A stretch of DNA of 64,000 nucleotides from Halorubrum ruber (GTDB taxonomy: Archaea > Halobacteriota > Halobacteria > Halobacteriales > Haloferacaceae): assembly GCF_018228765.1 (NCBI RefSeq), contig NZ_CP073695.1, positions 2,046,001 to 2,110,000 of the forward strand. Direction: 5' to 3'. A program made the position numbers and the translations under genes. Below, one piece after another: positions 33,661 through 44,376 of this stretch. Position 1 is the first letter of the stretch; every line of letters starts with the position of its first letter. The notes beneath the pieces were generated by a model. That model saw only the letters and a list, made by a program, of their open reading frames with translations, had not been told where the DNA came from and searched no databases.

Positions 33661-35148
33661 ATGGCGACAGATTCTGGCCGATTCTCGGCGAAGCTCGAGG
33701 TTCCGGAAGCGCTGACGTTCGACGATGTACTGCTCCGACCCAAGGAGAGCCGGGTCGAGCCCGACGACGCCGACCTGAGTACGCGGGTGTCGAAGCACGT
33801 CGAGCTCACCGTGCCCGTGCTGTCGGCGGCGATGGACACCGTCACCGAGAGCGACCTCGCGATCGCGATGGCCCGCGAGGGCGGGCTCGGCGTCCTCCAC
33901 CGCAACATGACCGTCGAAGAGACGGCCGCCGAGGTCGAGCGCGTCAAGCGCGCGCACGAGCTCGTCATCCGCCGCGAGAACGTCGTCACCGTCTCGCCGG
34001 ACGACACCGTCAGCGAGGCGGACGCCGTGATGGAGCGACAGGGCGTCTCCGGGGCCCCCGTCGTCGACGAGGACGACGCCGTCCTCGGGATCATCTCCGG
34101 CACCGACATCCGCCCGTACCTCGAGGTCGGCGAGGAAGACGCCGTCCGCGAGGCGATGACCGACGAGGTCATCACCGCGCCTGAGGACGTCGAGGCCCGC
34201 GAGGCGCTGGAGCTGATGTACGACCACAAGATCGAGCGCGTCCCGGTCGTCGACGGCGACGACCGGCTCGTCGGCCTCGTCACGATGCAGGGCATCCTCC
34301 AGCGCCGCGAGCACGAGGAGGCCGCCCGCGACGAGACGGGGCGCCTGCTCGCTGGCGTCGCCGTCGGGCCCTTCGAGGAGGAGCGCGCCGTCGCGGCCGA
34401 CGAGGCCGGCGTTGACGTCATCTTCATCGACTGCGCCCACGCCCACAACCTCAACGTCCTCGACTCCGCGGAGGCAATCAAGGCGACCGTCGACGCCGAC
34501 GTCGTCGTCGGCAACGTCGGGACGCGCGAGGCCGCCGAGGCCGCAGTCGACTTCGCAGACGGGCTGAAGGTGGGCATCGGGCCGGGCTCGATCTGTACCA
34601 CGCGCGTGGTCAGCGGCGCGGGGATGCCCCAGATGACTGCGGTCGCTGAGGTCGCGGACGTCGCCGCCGACCACGGCGTGCCCGTTATCGCCGACGGCGG
34701 CATCCGCTACTCCGGCGACGCGATCAAGGCGCTCGCGGCTGGCGCCGACGCGGTGATGCTCGGCTCCTACTTCGCCGGTACCGACGAGGCCCCCGGCCGC
34801 GTCATCACGATGCAGGGCAAGAAGTACAAGCAGTACCGCGGGATGGGCTCCGTCGGCGCGATGAAGTCCGGTGGCGGCGACCGCTACCTCAAGGAGGAGG
34901 ACGAAGACGAGGAGTTCGTCCCCGAGGGCGTCGAGGCGGCGACCCCGTACAAGGGGAGCCTCGCCTCCGAGCTCCACCAGCTCACCGGCGGGATCCGCTC
35001 CGGGATGGGGTACGTCGGCGCCGAGACCGTCCCCGACCTCCACGAGCGCGCGGAGTTCGTCCGCGTCTCCACCGCGGGCCAGAGCGAGAGCCACCCGCAC
35101 GACGTGATGATCACGGACGAGGCGCCCAACTACAGCCCGGACGAGTAG
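33661..35148 (+). CDS. guaB: IMP dehydrogenase
   Basis: 495 residues. The barrel starts [16 protein letters not shown]; two CBS domains are inserted (~95-215); the catalytic loop is [15 protein letters not shown] with the nucleophilic Cys; the flap region [10 protein letters not shown] and KYKQYRGMG follow. The enzyme oxidises IMP to XMP with NAD+, the committed step to GMP. Leaderless promoter as noted for the upstream region. A long helical tail with [20 protein letters not shown] is normal. Confidence 0.95.
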   Translation: MATDSGRFSAKLEVPEALTFDDVLLRPKESRVEPDDADLSTRVSKHVELTVPVLSAAMDTVTESDLAIAMAREGGLGVLHRNMTVEETAAEVERVKRAHELVIRRENVVTVSPDDTVSEADAVMERQGVSGAPVVDEDDAVLGIISGTDIRPYLEVGEEDAVREAMTDEVITAPEDVEAREALELMYDHKIERVPVVDGDDRLVGLVTMQGILQRREHEEAARDETGRLLAGVAVGPFEEERAVAADEAGVDVIFIDCAHAHNLNVLDSAEAIKATVDADVVVGNVGTREAAEAAVDFADGLKVGIGPGSICTTRVVSGAGMPQMTAVAEVADVAADHGVPVIADGGIRYSGDAIKALAAGADAVMLGSYFAGTDEAPGRVITMQGKKYKQYRGMGSVGAMKSGGGDRYLKEEDEDEEFVPEGVEAATPYKGSLASELHQLTGGIRSGMGYVGAETVPDLHERAEFVRVSTAGQSESHPHDVMITDEAPNYSPDE

Positions 35149-35262
35149 CTCGAACGAGTAGCTCGGAGGAGTATCCCGGGTAACCCGGACGGCCGGCTCG
35201 GGCGCACGCGACCGGACCCGAGCCGGACGCCGGGACCGATCCCGCGGAGCGTCGAAGAGGTA

Positions 35263-35275
35263 TTTTAATATAGCC
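35263..35275 (+). promoter_or_regulatory. TATA box of the HalX regulator gene
   Basis: TATTTTAATATAG, predicted start near 35290, leaving a ~35-nt 5' UTR before the ATG at 35325. Confidence 0.5.
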
Positions 35276-35324
35276 AGCGGCGAGATGAAACGTGTGAGCG
35301 AACACCCCCTCGCTCCCGTCATCC

Positions 35325-35909
35325 ATGAGTGAGCAACCGCCGCTGGTCCTCGTGGTCGAGGACGAACCCGACTTAGCCGACCTGTACGCCGCATGGCTCG
35401 GTGACGAGTATCGCGTCCGAACCGCGTACGGCGGTCGTGAGGCCCTCGACGAACTCGACGAGGCCGACGACGAGGTCGACGCGATCCTCCTCGACCGCCG
35501 GATGCCCGGCCTCTCCGGCGACGAGGTCCTCACCGCCGTCCGCGACCGCGGCATCGACTGCCGGGTCGCGATGGTCACCGCAGTCGAGCCCGACTTCGAC
35601 ATCTTAGAGATGGGGTTCGACGACTACCTCGTCAAGCCTGTCACGAGCGACACGCTTCGTGAGACGGTGGAGGGACTACTGCGCCGCGGCGAGTACGACA
35701 CGGAGGTCCAAGAGCTGTTCTCGCTGACCTCGAAGAAGGCGATGCTGGAGTCGGAGAAGAGCGCGAGCGACCTCGCCGACAACGAGGAGTACCAGCGGCT
35801 CACCGACCGGATCGAGGAGCTCCGCGAGCAGGCCGACGAGTCGCGCGACGCGGTCGCGACCGACGACGAGGACTACGAGAAGCTCTTCCAGGACTTCGAC
35901 ACCGAATAA
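35325..35909 (+). CDS. response regulator with HalX domain
   Basis: 194 residues. The receiver has VVEDEPDLADLY (acidic pocket), AILLDRRMPG (phospho-Asp ~51) and YLVKPVT (Lys ~105). Residues 125-190 are the HalX helix (EEYQRLTDRIEELREQADES), a haloarchaeal output module of unknown mechanism with no DNA-binding fold. The partner kinase is not adjacent. Confidence 0.9.
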   Translation: MSEQPPLVLVVEDEPDLADLYAAWLGDEYRVRTAYGGREALDELDEADDEVDAILLDRRMPGLSGDEVLTAVRDRGIDCRVAMVTAVEPDFDILEMGFDDYLVKPVTSDTLRETVEGLLRRGEYDTEVQELFSLTSKKAMLESEKSASDLADNEEYQRLTDRIEELREQADESRDAVATDDEDYEKLFQDFDTE

Positions 35910-35979
35910 CCCGCGCCGACGCCGACCGAGGGGGTATCCCGCCGACTCTTTATGACCGGTCCCGCCGAACGAGCGGTAT

Positions 35980-37974
35980 ATGCGCGTCCGGGACCTGCCG
36001 CTGTCTCAGCCCGTCGTCGACCACTTCGCCGAGCGCGGCGTGCGCGAGCTGTACCCGCCGCAGCGCGCGGCGGTCGAGGCGGGCGTCTGCGAGGGCGCCG
36101 ACGTCGTCGCGGCGGTGCCGACCGCGTCGGGCAAGACGTTCATCGCCCAGCTCGCGCTGCTAACCGCGGACGGGCCCGGGCTGTACGTCTGCCCGCTCCG
36201 CGCGCTCGCCCGCGAGAAGTACGAGACGTTCGCGGCGCTCCCCGGCGTCGACGTGGGCATCTCCACCGGCGACTTCGACGCCACGGGCGAGGCGCTCGCG
36301 GGCAACGACGTGGTGGTCGCCACGAGCGAGAAGGTGGACTCCGCGATCCGCAACGGCGCCTCGTGGGTCGACGAGCTGGCCTGCGTCGTCGTCGACGAGG
36401 TCCACCTCCTCGGCGCGAAGCGGCGCGGGCCGACGCTCGAAGTGACGCTGGCGACGCTGCGGCGGCGGAACCCGGAGCTCCAGACCGTGGCGCTGTCGGC
36501 GACCGTCAACAACCCTGACGCGATCGCGGACTGGCTCGACGCCACCCTCGTCGAGTCCGAGTGGCGCCCGGTCGAGCTTCGGACCGGCGTCGCCGTCGGC
36601 GGCGAGGTCGCGTTCGACGATGGGACGGGCCTGTCGGTCGATGTCGACTCCGGTGAGACGGAGGCCGACGGCGAGCGCAACGGCGACGACGCCGGCGAGC
36701 GCGGCGACGAGGACGAGAGCGATCCCACCGAGGTCACGGCCGCCCTGGTCGCGGACGCCGTCGCCGACGGCGGCCAGTGTCTCGCGTTCGTCCGCTCGCG
36801 GCGCGAGGCGGTCGACCTCGCTGAGCGGCTCGCGGACGACGGCCTCGCCGCAGAGTTAGGAGTCGAGGAGGCGGCCGCGGCGGCGGCCGAGGAGGCGACC
36901 GACGTGGACGGCACCCTCACCGGCCGACAGCTCGCGGACTGCCTGCGCGCGGGCGTCGCGTTCCATCACGCGGGGCTCCGGTCGGGCCACCGCGCGGTCG
37001 TCGAGTCGGCGTTCCGCGAGCGCGACGTGGCCTGTATCTGCGCCACGCCCACGCTGGCGGCCGGCGTCAACGTCCCCGCCCGCCGCGTCGTCGTCCGCGA
37101 CCAGCGTCGGTACGGTGAGGGAGGTATGGCGTGGATCCCAACGCTGGAGGTTCACCAGATGTGCGGCCGCGCGGGGCGCCCGGGGCTCGACCCGCACGGC
37201 GAGGCGGTGCTCGTCGCGGACGCCGACACGCGCGAGGAGGTTCACGAGCGGTACGTCGAGGGCGAGCCCGAGGCGGTCGAGTCGCAGCTCGCCGACCCGG
37301 CCGCGCTCCGGACCCACGTCCTCGCGGCGATAGCGACGGAGTTCGCCGCGACCGAGACGGAGATCCTCGACGTGTTCGAGGGGACGTTCTACGCACGAGA
37401 AGCGGGCGCGGGCGGCCTCGCGGATGCCGTCGCCGTCGCGGTCGACGACCTCGTCGCGGCCGGGATGATCGCCCGGGAGACGGGCGGCGTCGAGGACTAC
37501 AGACTCGTCGCGACCGCGGTCGGCGAGACGACCTCGAAGCAGTACGTCCGACCCGAGACGGGCGAGCGGATCGTCGCCGGGCTCCGGGCGGCGGTCGACC
37601 TGGCGGACGCGACGACGCTCACCGCGTTCGAGGTTATCTGCGACACGCCGGACATGCAGGACACCTATCTCGGGAACGCCGAGCGCGCGGACGTCTACCA
37701 GTTCGCGCGGACGAACGCCGCGCACCTCACGACGGACATGACCGAACCGGACGACTTCGAGGGGTGGCTGGAGTCGGTGAAGACGGCGCGCATCCTCGAC
37801 GAGTGGATCGGCGGGGCGACCGTCGAGGAGCTCGTCGAGCGCTACCGGATCGGCCCCGGCGACCTCGACTCGCGGGTCGAGCGCGCGGAGTGGCTGCTGA
37901 GCGCGGCCGAGGCGCTGGGGGAGACGATCGGCGTCAGCGTCCCCGCGGTGTCGCGGGCGCGGTCGCGGCTGTGA
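35980..37974 (+). CDS. Ski2/Hel308-like superfamily 2 helicase
   Basis: 664 residues. Motifs: AVPTASGKTFIA (I), PLRALAREKYE (Ia), VVDEVHLLG (II, DEVH), ALSATVNNPD (III), FHHAGLRSG, ATPTLAAGVNVPARRVV and QMCGRAGRPG (VI). A winged-helix and ratchet-like C-terminal part follows to about 640. An acidic insert (about residues 210-250) is specific. Shorter than full Hel308 (~750 or more), so it is probably a paralogue; role in DNA or RNA remodelling cannot be fixed. Confidence 0.85.
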   Translation: MRVRDLPLSQPVVDHFAERGVRELYPPQRAAVEAGVCEGADVVAAVPTASGKTFIAQLALLTADGPGLYVCPLRALAREKYETFAALPGVDVGISTGDFDATGEALAGNDVVVATSEKVDSAIRNGASWVDELACVVVDEVHLLGAKRRGPTLEVTLATLRRRNPELQTVALSATVNNPDAIADWLDATLVESEWRPVELRTGVAVGGEVAFDDGTGLSVDVDSGETEADGERNGDDAGERGDEDESDPTEVTAALVADAVADGGQCLAFVRSRREAVDLAERLADDGLAAELGVEEAAAAAAEEATDVDGTLTGRQLADCLRAGVAFHHAGLRSGHRAVVESAFRERDVACICATPTLAAGVNVPARRVVVRDQRRYGEGGMAWIPTLEVHQMCGRAGRPGLDPHGEAVLVADADTREEVHERYVEGEPEAVESQLADPAALRTHVLAAIATEFAATETEILDVFEGTFYAREAGAGGLADAVAVAVDDLVAAGMIARETGGVEDYRLVATAVGETTSKQYVRPETGERIVAGLRAAVDLADATTLTAFEVICDTPDMQDTYLGNAERADVYQFARTNAAHLTTDMTEPDDFEGWLESVKTARILDEWIGGATVEELVERYRIGPGDLDSRVERAEWLLSAAEALGETIGVSVPAVSRARSRL

Positions 37975-38026
37975 GGGACGGGAAGAAGCACGGACGAGAA
38001 GAAACGATGGCCACGGCGTCGGCGCT

Positions 38027-39088
38027 TCAGTCGGCCGAGCCGACGGCGCGGTGGAACGGGGTCCGGGCGATGGTCTGGCGGAGCTCCGCGAGCGAGTCGC
38101 GGCCCACGTCGCTCGCGGCGGACATCACCGCGAACACCTCCTGTCTGGACACCTTCACGCCGGTCTCGGTGAGCGCGTCCTCCGGGCGGCTCCCGAGCTC
38201 GCGGAGGGTGCCGACCGCGAGCAGGTACGGCACGGTCCACGCCTCCATCGTGTTCCCGTTCGAGAGCGGCATCGTCTCCAAGTACGCCTGCGCGTCGTCG
38301 AGGAACGAGCGGGCGTAGTCGGCGGTGCGGTCGACGACGCGCGCGGACGACTCGCGGTTCTCGGGGTGGACGACGCGCTCCTGGTCGACGCCCTCGGCCT
38401 CTAGCCACTCGGCGGGGAGGTAGACGTTGTTCTCCTCGGTGTAGTCGTCGTAGACGTCCTTCGAGACGTTGACGAGCTGGAGGAGGAGTCCGAACTCCTC
38501 GGCGGTCTCCCGCAGGCGCTCCGCGCGCTCCTCGCCGATGTCCTCGCGGGTGAGCAGGTTCGTGATGAGGTTGCCGACGGTGCCGGCCGCGTAGTAGCAG
38601 TACTGCTCTAACTCGTCGCGGTCGTCGATGCGGAGCCCGCCCTCGGTGGCGTGGCGGTCGACGAACATCGCCATCCCGTCGACCATCTCTAACACGGGCG
38701 GGACGATGGCCGCCTGAGCCTCCGGGTCGAGCTCCTCGAACGTCGCGGCGATGGTGGGCGCTTCGGCGACGACGGTCCAGTCGTCGTCGCGCTCGGCGGG
38801 CAGCCACTCGTCGACCGCCTCGCGGAACGCGCCGATGTCGGTCTCGTCGTCCGGGTCGATCGCTCGTCGGTAGGTCCGCAACACGTCGCTCTGGGCGTCC
38901 GGCGGGATGTGGCCGGCGTCTTCCACCGTGTCGGCGACGCGACAGAGGAGGTAGCCGACGCAGATCTGCGAGGCCATCGGCTCCTCTAGCACGTCGACTG
39001 TCAGCGCGAAGGTCCGCGAGACCCCCTGGACCGCCTCGTGACACCACGCAAGGTCGGCCTCCGCGGGGCCGTGTTCTCGTCCGCTCAT
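38027..39088 (-). CDS. squalene/phytoene synthase
   Basis: 353 residues. First Asp-rich motif RVADTVED (~50-57), second VNVSKDVYDDYTEE (~213-226), both binding Mg-diphosphate; SRTFALTV and EQYCYYAAGTVGNLIT are the other conserved helices. Head-to-head condensation of two farnesyl- or geranylgeranyl-diphosphates gives squalene or phytoene, precursors of haloarchaeal membrane isoprenoids and bacterioruberin. I cannot decide which from sequence. No other carotenoid gene is adjacent. Confidence 0.88.
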   Translation of the reverse strand: MSGREHGPAEADLAWCHEAVQGVSRTFALTVDVLEEPMASQICVGYLLCRVADTVEDAGHIPPDAQSDVLRTYRRAIDPDDETDIGAFREAVDEWLPAERDDDWTVVAEAPTIAATFEELDPEAQAAIVPPVLEMVDGMAMFVDRHATEGGLRIDDRDELEQYCYYAAGTVGNLITNLLTREDIGEERAERLRETAEEFGLLLQLVNVSKDVYDDYTEENNVYLPAEWLEAEGVDQERVVHPENRESSARVVDRTADYARSFLDDAQAYLETMPLSNGNTMEAWTVPYLLAVGTLRELGSRPEDALTETGVKVSRQEVFAVMSAASDVGRDSLAELRQTIARTPFHRAVGSAD

Positions 39089-39265
39089 TCAGTTGCCAGC
39101 CTTTACGGCACAACGCATAAAAACCCTCGTGGAACGTCCGTCGGGCGTCGCCCGCGAGACGACCGGACGAAACCACACGACCCGGTCCCCGCCCGCACCG
39201 ACGAACCGCCGGCCCGTGTACAACCGTGTGAAAACGGCTAAGTCCGCCCGGCCGAACGCTCCGAT

Positions 39266-40410
39266 ATGGAGTTCACGCTCACCGAAGAGCAGCGTCAGAT
39301 CCGCGACACGGTCGCGGAGTTCGTCGACGAGGAGGTCGTCCCCCGCGCGGCCGAGATCGACAAAAAAGATGAGTTCCCCGCAGACCTGATCGAGGAGATG
39401 GCCGACCTCGGCCTGATGGGCATGCCGTTCCCGGTCGAGTACGAGGGCGCCGGCCTCGACTACCACAGCTACGCGATCGGGCTCGAGGAGATCTCCCGCG
39501 GCTCGGGCGGGCTCGGCACCGTCGTCGCGGCCCACACGTCCTTGGCCGGTAACATGCTGTACGAGTTCGGCGACGAGGCGCAGAAGGAGGAGTACCTCAC
39601 CGCCCTGAACACCGCCGAGGACATCGGCGCGTTCGCGCTCTCGGAGGCGGAGGCCGGCTCCGACGTGCCCGCCATGTCGACCACGGCCGAGCGCGACGGC
39701 GACGGCTACACAGTCAACGGCGGGAAGCTCTGGATCTCGAACGGCTCCGTCGCGGACACGGTCACGCTGTTCGCCAAGACCGACCCCGACGCGGGACGGA
39801 AGGGCATCTCGTCGTTCGTCGTCCGTCCCGAGGAGGACGACGGGTTCATTGTGGAGGGGACGGAGGACAAGCTCGGCGACAAGGGGTGTCCGACCGCCGA
39901 ACTCCGGTTCGACGACATGTGGATCCCGAGGAGCGACGGCTCGGCGAGGAGGGCGAGGGGTTCGTCCACGCCCTGAAGACGCTCAACGGCGGCCGGATCA
40001 CGATCGCGGCACGGTCGGTCGGTATCGCGCGCGCCGCGCTCGACGAGGCGAAGGGGTACGCGCAGGAGCGCGAGCAGTTCGACCGCCCCATCTCCGACTT
40101 TCAGGCCATCCAGCACAAGCTCGCGGATATGGACACGAAGGCGCGCGCCGCGGAGCTGCTAATGCACGAGGCGGCCGACCTGAAGATGCGCGACGAGGAG
40201 TACATCAAGGAGGCCGCGCAGGCGAAGCTGTACGCCTCCGAGATCGCCCGCGAAGTCGCCAACGAGGGGATCCAGATCCACGGCGGCTACGGCTACACGA
40301 AGGACTTCCCCGCCGAGCGCTTCTACCGCGACGCGAAGCTCTCGGAGATCTACGAAGGCACGAGCGAGGTCCTGCGCAACACGATCGCTCAGCAGCTGCT
40401 CGAAGAGTAG
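39266..40410 (+). pseudogene. acyl-CoA dehydrogenase, single frameshift
   Basis: Starts MEFTLTEEQRQIRDTVAEFV; FALSEAEAGSDVPAMSTTAE and KLWISNGSVADT are FAD/substrate motifs. The frame breaks at CCC (39925-39927); adding one C restores WIPEERRLGEEGEGF, after which the second frame continues to the end: ARSVGIARAALDEAKGYAQE, QIHGGYGYTKDFPAERFYRD and the catalytic-base region LSEIYEGTSEVLRNTIA. Restored length is ~381 residues, normal for the family, which oxidises acyl-CoA to enoyl-CoA. Probably a sequence error. Confidence 0.85.
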
Positions 40411-40428
40411 CGTCGCCCGCTGCGCCGC

Positions 40429-42444
40429 TCAGGGCCGCGAGTCGGAGTCGCCGTTCTCGGGGCCTTCGTCGCCGTTCTCGGGATAGTCGTCAGCGTCGTC
40501 GGCGTCCGCCCGTTCGTCATCGTTGCGGTCGCCGTTCGTCTCGTCTCCGTCCCGGTCGTCCTCGGTCTCGCTTCCGTCCCGCTCATCGTCCGCGTTCGGG
40601 CCGTGCGCGACGTCGGCGTCTGAGGGGTTCTGGTCGACCGCGTAGCCGCCCGTGTCGATCCGCTCCGCGGGCTCCGAGTAGTCGCGGTCGCTCGGCGAGA
40701 AATCCGGACGGACGACGCCGTCGTCGGGTATCTCTGGCTCGTCGTCCGCAGGCGCCTCGGTCGTCGCGTCGTCCGCTTCCGCGTCGACGACCGCGTCCTC
40801 GGCGGGACCGTCGCTGCCGGTCTGGTCGCCTTCGGGCTCCTCGTCGCCTTCGACGCTCTCCGTCGCTCCGGTCCGTTCGTCGCCTTCGACGGCCTCGTCC
40901 GCTCCGACGCTGCCGTCTCCCTCCGCGCCGTCGTCGATCCACTCGAAGGAGTCGGTCCCCTCGCTCCGGCGCTCCGCGACGGCGGTCGCGAGGCGCTCTG
41001 TGATCGTCTCCTTCAGCGTCTCGGCCTCGTCGACCTCGAAGTCGACGGCCGCGGCGTCGCTGCCGGTCAGCGAACTGGTCCCCGCCGTGTCGGCGACGAT
41101 CGTCGCGACGCCCCACCGCCGCTGGAACACGGTGCGGCTGTCGATCACGTTCTGGATCCGGTAGTACGGGACGACGGCGACGGTCCGGCTCCAGAACCCG
41201 TTCCGCGTGAGGAGGTGGTCCTCGCCGACCCAGTAGCCGCGGTGCTTCCACTTCAGGTGCGCCGCGGGCGGAACGACGACGAGGATCCCGGCGACGCCGT
41301 ACCACGGGAGCGACGGCGAGACGTACCAGTTCACGCCGTACGCGACGGCCGTGAGTACCCCGACGATCATCGCGTACCGGATGACGTACCGCCACCGGAT
41401 CCGCTTGGGCGGCCGGTTGAAATCCGGCGTTCCGAACGACTCGATCTCGTGTGCGAGCCGGTAGACGCGCTCCGTCGCGGCGATCGGCACGGCGGACTGG
41501 TTCCCGGAATTCGCGTCCTGTCCGGGCGCGTACCCCGCGGTCTCGATGGAGAGGCTCGCGTAGCCGAGCGCGCGCTTGGCGGGGTTGTCCGTGATCCGCA
41601 GCGTCTGGACCTTCTCGGTGGGGATAGACCCGCTGTACCGGCGGAACAGCCCGCGCTCGTAGCGGAGCTCGTCGCCGGCGCGTGAGAGCCGGAACCCGTA
41701 GTAGTTCGAGAAGGCGACGCCCGCGCCGATCAGCCACGACGCGATGAAAAGCGCCGCGACGCCAACGAACGCCGTCGCGGTGAGCGCGGCGGCCGACGTC
41801 TCCGGGAGGAAGCTCGATAACACCGGGAACGACCCGGAGCTCAGGAAGGCGAGGAGGCCGATCAGGCGCCCGTCGAACGACAGCGCCCCGACCAAGGCCA
41901 GCTCGCTCGGCGAGATGGCGAACAGCTCCTCCTCGTCGGGCGCGAACGCGTCGTCGCGGCCGCCCCCGACCGCGTCCGGGTCCGTCGCCGCCCCGTCGCC
42001 AGCGTCCTCGGCCCGCGAGTTCGCCGACTTCCGGCGCTGAACCTCGCGCTGGAGCCGCGTCGCCTCCGCGGGCGTGACGAAGCGGATCGACCCCTCCGTG
42101 CTGGAGCCGCCGGCGGTCTCTAAGTCGACCGCGGCGACGCCGATCGCGCGCTGGAGCACGCCGCGGCTCACGTCGACGTTCTGGATCCGCCGGTAGGGGA
42201 TCTCCCGCTCGCGCCGGGAGATGACGCCGGAGGAGATGTCGAGCGTGTCCTCCGTGAGGACGTACTCGAACCGGCGGTAGTACGCCACCTCGTAGGCGAG
42301 CATCACGAGGAGGATCGCGGCCCCGCCGCCGACCGCGAGCGGGAGGCCGAACCCGCCGCTGTTCACGATCACGAACAGCGCGACGGCGGTCCCGGCCGCC
42401 TTCTGGAGCGCGCGGTACGGGACCGACTGCGGCGCTAACTTCAC
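40429..42444 (-). CDS. bacterial PH (bPH2/YdbT-like) membrane protein with acidic tail
   Basis: 671 residues, GTG start overlapping the stop of the upstream gene (GTGA). Three bPH2 domains alternate with paired TM helices; each has the pattern GVISRREREIPYRRIQNVDV, RRYSGSIPTEKVQTLRITDN and YYRIQNVIDSRTVFQRRWGV. The last ~150 residues are Asp/Glu/Gly-rich. This matches YdbT in bacterial YdbS-YdbT pairs, implicated in Bacillus in resistance to antimicrobials. It probably forms a membrane complex with the coupled protein. Confidence 0.82.
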   Translation of the reverse strand: MKLAPQSVPYRALQKAAGTAVALFVIVNSGGFGLPLAVGGGAAILLVMLAYEVAYYRRFEYVLTEDTLDISSGVISRREREIPYRRIQNVDVSRGVLQRAIGVAAVDLETAGGSSTEGSIRFVTPAEATRLQREVQRRKSANSRAEDAGDGAATDPDAVGGGRDDAFAPDEEELFAISPSELALVGALSFDGRLIGLLAFLSSGSFPVLSSFLPETSAAALTATAFVGVAALFIASWLIGAGVAFSNYYGFRLSRAGDELRYERGLFRRYSGSIPTEKVQTLRITDNPAKRALGYASLSIETAGYAPGQDANSGNQSAVPIAATERVYRLAHEIESFGTPDFNRPPKRIRWRYVIRYAMIVGVLTAVAYGVNWYVSPSLPWYGVAGILVVVPPAAHLKWKHRGYWVGEDHLLTRNGFWSRTVAVVPYYRIQNVIDSRTVFQRRWGVATIVADTAGTSSLTGSDAAAVDFEVDEAETLKETITERLATAVAERRSEGTDSFEWIDDGAEGDGSVGADEAVEGDERTGATESVEGDEEPEGDQTGSDGPAEDAVVDAEADDATTEAPADDEPEIPDDGVVRPDFSPSDRDYSEPAERIDTGGYAVDQNPSDADVAHGPNADDERDGSETEDDRDGDETNGDRNDDERADADDADDYPENGDEGPENGDSDSRP

Positions 42445-42905
42445 ACCGCGTCCTCCCCGTCGGCGCGGATCGCCAGCCGCTTCAGCTCCTCGCGGAGGTC
42501 GCTCGCGCCGTCCGGCGTCAGCCCGGGGATCCGCACGTCCGCGCCGCGCGATCCCGCGGTGTACACCACGCAGGAGGCGAGCCCGACCGTCCGCTCGATC
42601 GGGCCGCGGCGGGAGTCGACGTGCTGGATCCGGACCAGCGGCACCGTCGTCCGCACCTGCGTGATCACGCCGCGGTCGAGGTAGATCGCGTCCTCGCGGA
42701 TCTCGTAGCTCCAGCGGCGGTAGCGGAGCAGCGCGTGCGCGACGGTGAGCGTCAGGACGACGGCCCCGACGGCGACCGGGGCCCACCGCGGGAGGTATTC
42801 GAGGTACGCGCCGCCGGCGAACGGCGCGGTGACGAGCGCCGAGAGCAGCACCGCGCGGAGGACCCACACGACTTGGACTCGGGGGTGAAGCGTCTGTGCC
42901 GTCAT
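42441..42905 (-). CDS. bacterial PH (bPH2/YdbS-like) membrane protein
   Basis: 154 residues: two N-terminal TM helices (about 15-60), then one bPH2 domain with LDRGVITQVRTTVPLVRIQH and GPIERTVGLASCVVYTAGS. First gene of the YdbS-YdbT-type pair; its stop overlaps the start of the next gene by 4 nt. Confidence 0.85.
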   Translation of the reverse strand: MTAQTLHPRVQVVWVLRAVLLSALVTAPFAGGAYLEYLPRWAPVAVGAVVLTLTVAHALLRYRRWSYEIREDAIYLDRGVITQVRTTVPLVRIQHVDSRRGPIERTVGLASCVVYTAGSRGADVRIPGLTPDGASDLREELKRLAIRADGEDAV

Positions 42906-43086
42906 CGACGGTCCCCCGTCGCGTGTCCGTGTGTCATGACCGGCGATTGACGGTCCCGACGTATAAGTCCGGTCGGAAGCGGCCGAGAAGAACGGCCGGC
43001 AAATTGTGTGTTCGAATGCGTGTTATTCTCTCTCGAAGGCGATACTTGCCGAAACCGATATGCCGGGCGACGGAGTCGTGCCGGCC

Positions 43087-44376
43087 ATGGCCGACGATCC
43101 GTTCGAGAACATGCTCGCCCAGATGGACCGCGCCGAGGAGTACGCAGACGTGGATCACGGGGTGTTCGAGCGGCTCAAACACCCGGAGCGCACGCTGAAG
43201 GTGACGCTCCCGGTCAGGTTAGAGTCCGGCGAGGTCGAGGTGTTCGAGGGGTACCGCTGCCAGTTCGACAGCGCCCGCGGCCCGTTCAAGGGCGGCGTCC
43301 GGTTCCACCCCTCGGTCACCCAGCGCGAGGTCGAGGCGCTCGCCGGGTGGATGACCTGGAAGACGGCGCTGGTCGATCTCCCCTACGGCGGCGCGAAGGG
43401 CGGCGTGATCTGCGAGCCGAAGGAGCTCACCGACCAGGACCTCGAACGGCTCACGCGGCGGTACACCGAGGGGATCCGCCGGATGATCGGCCCCGAGACC
43501 GACGTGCCGGCCCCGGACATGAACACGAACCCGCAGACGATGGCGTGGATGATGGACACCTACTCGATGTACGAGGGCCACTCCATCCCGCAGGTCGTCA
43601 CGGGGAAACCGCTGGAGATCGGCGGGACGCCGGGCCGCGTGGAGGCGACCGGCCGCGGCGTCTCGCTCGTCACCGAGCGGCTCTTCGAGTACCTCGACCG
43701 CGACCTCTCCGACGCCTCCGTCGCGATCCAGGGGTTCGGGAACGTGGGGTCGAACGCGGCCCGGCTCCTCGACGACTCCGGCGCCAACGTGGTCGCCACC
43801 TCCGACGTGTCGGGGGCGGCGTACGACCCGGACGGCCTCGACGTGGCGGCGCTCGGCGCGCACGTCGACGCCGGCGGGCTGATCGAGGAGTACGTCGCGG
43901 GCGAGTACCGGGGGAACGCGGACGGCTCCAGCTGGGACGATCCGGACGCGATCACCAACGCGGAGCTGCTCACCCTCGACGTCGACGTACTCATCCCCGC
44001 CGCCGTCGAGGGCGTGATCACCGCCGACAACGTCGACGACCTCCGCGCGTCGGCTATCGTTGAGGCCGCGAACGGACCGACGACGGTCGCCGCCGACGAG
44101 GTCCTCACCGAGCGCGACGTCCAGGTCGTGCCCGACATCCTCGCGAACGCGGGCGGCGTCATCGTCTCGTACCTCGAGTGGGTCCAGAACGCCCAGGAGT
44201 TCTCGTGGCCGCTGGAGACGGTCAACGCCGAGCTGGAGCGCCGCATCGGCACCGCGTTCGACGAGACGATCGAGCAGTACGACACGAAGGACCTCCCCGA
44301 CCTGCGGACCGCCGCGTACACCCTCGCCTTGGAGCGCACCGCGACGGCCCACGAGTACCGCGGGCTCTTCCCGTAG
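43087..44376 (+). CDS. glutamate dehydrogenase (Glu/Leu/Phe/Val family)
   Basis: 429 residues from MADDPFENMLAQMDRAEE; ATGs at 43060 and 43006 are alternatives. GPFKGGVRFHPSV and LPYGGAKGGVIC (catalytic Lys ~105) are the substrate motifs; IQGFGNVGSNAARLL binds NAD(P). Interconverts glutamate and 2-oxoglutarate plus ammonia. Cofactor preference not clear. The repeat element copy 3 begins immediately after the stop. Confidence 0.92.
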   Translation: MADDPFENMLAQMDRAEEYADVDHGVFERLKHPERTLKVTLPVRLESGEVEVFEGYRCQFDSARGPFKGGVRFHPSVTQREVEALAGWMTWKTALVDLPYGGAKGGVICEPKELTDQDLERLTRRYTEGIRRMIGPETDVPAPDMNTNPQTMAWMMDTYSMYEGHSIPQVVTGKPLEIGGTPGRVEATGRGVSLVTERLFEYLDRDLSDASVAIQGFGNVGSNAARLLDDSGANVVATSDVSGAAYDPDGLDVAALGAHVDAGGLIEEYVAGEYRGNADGSSWDDPDAITNAELLTLDVDVLIPAAVEGVITADNVDDLRASAIVEAANGPTTVAADEVLTERDVQVVPDILANAGGVIVSYLEWVQNAQEFSWPLETVNAELERRIGTAFDETIEQYDTKDLPDLRTAAYTLALERTATAHEYRGLFP

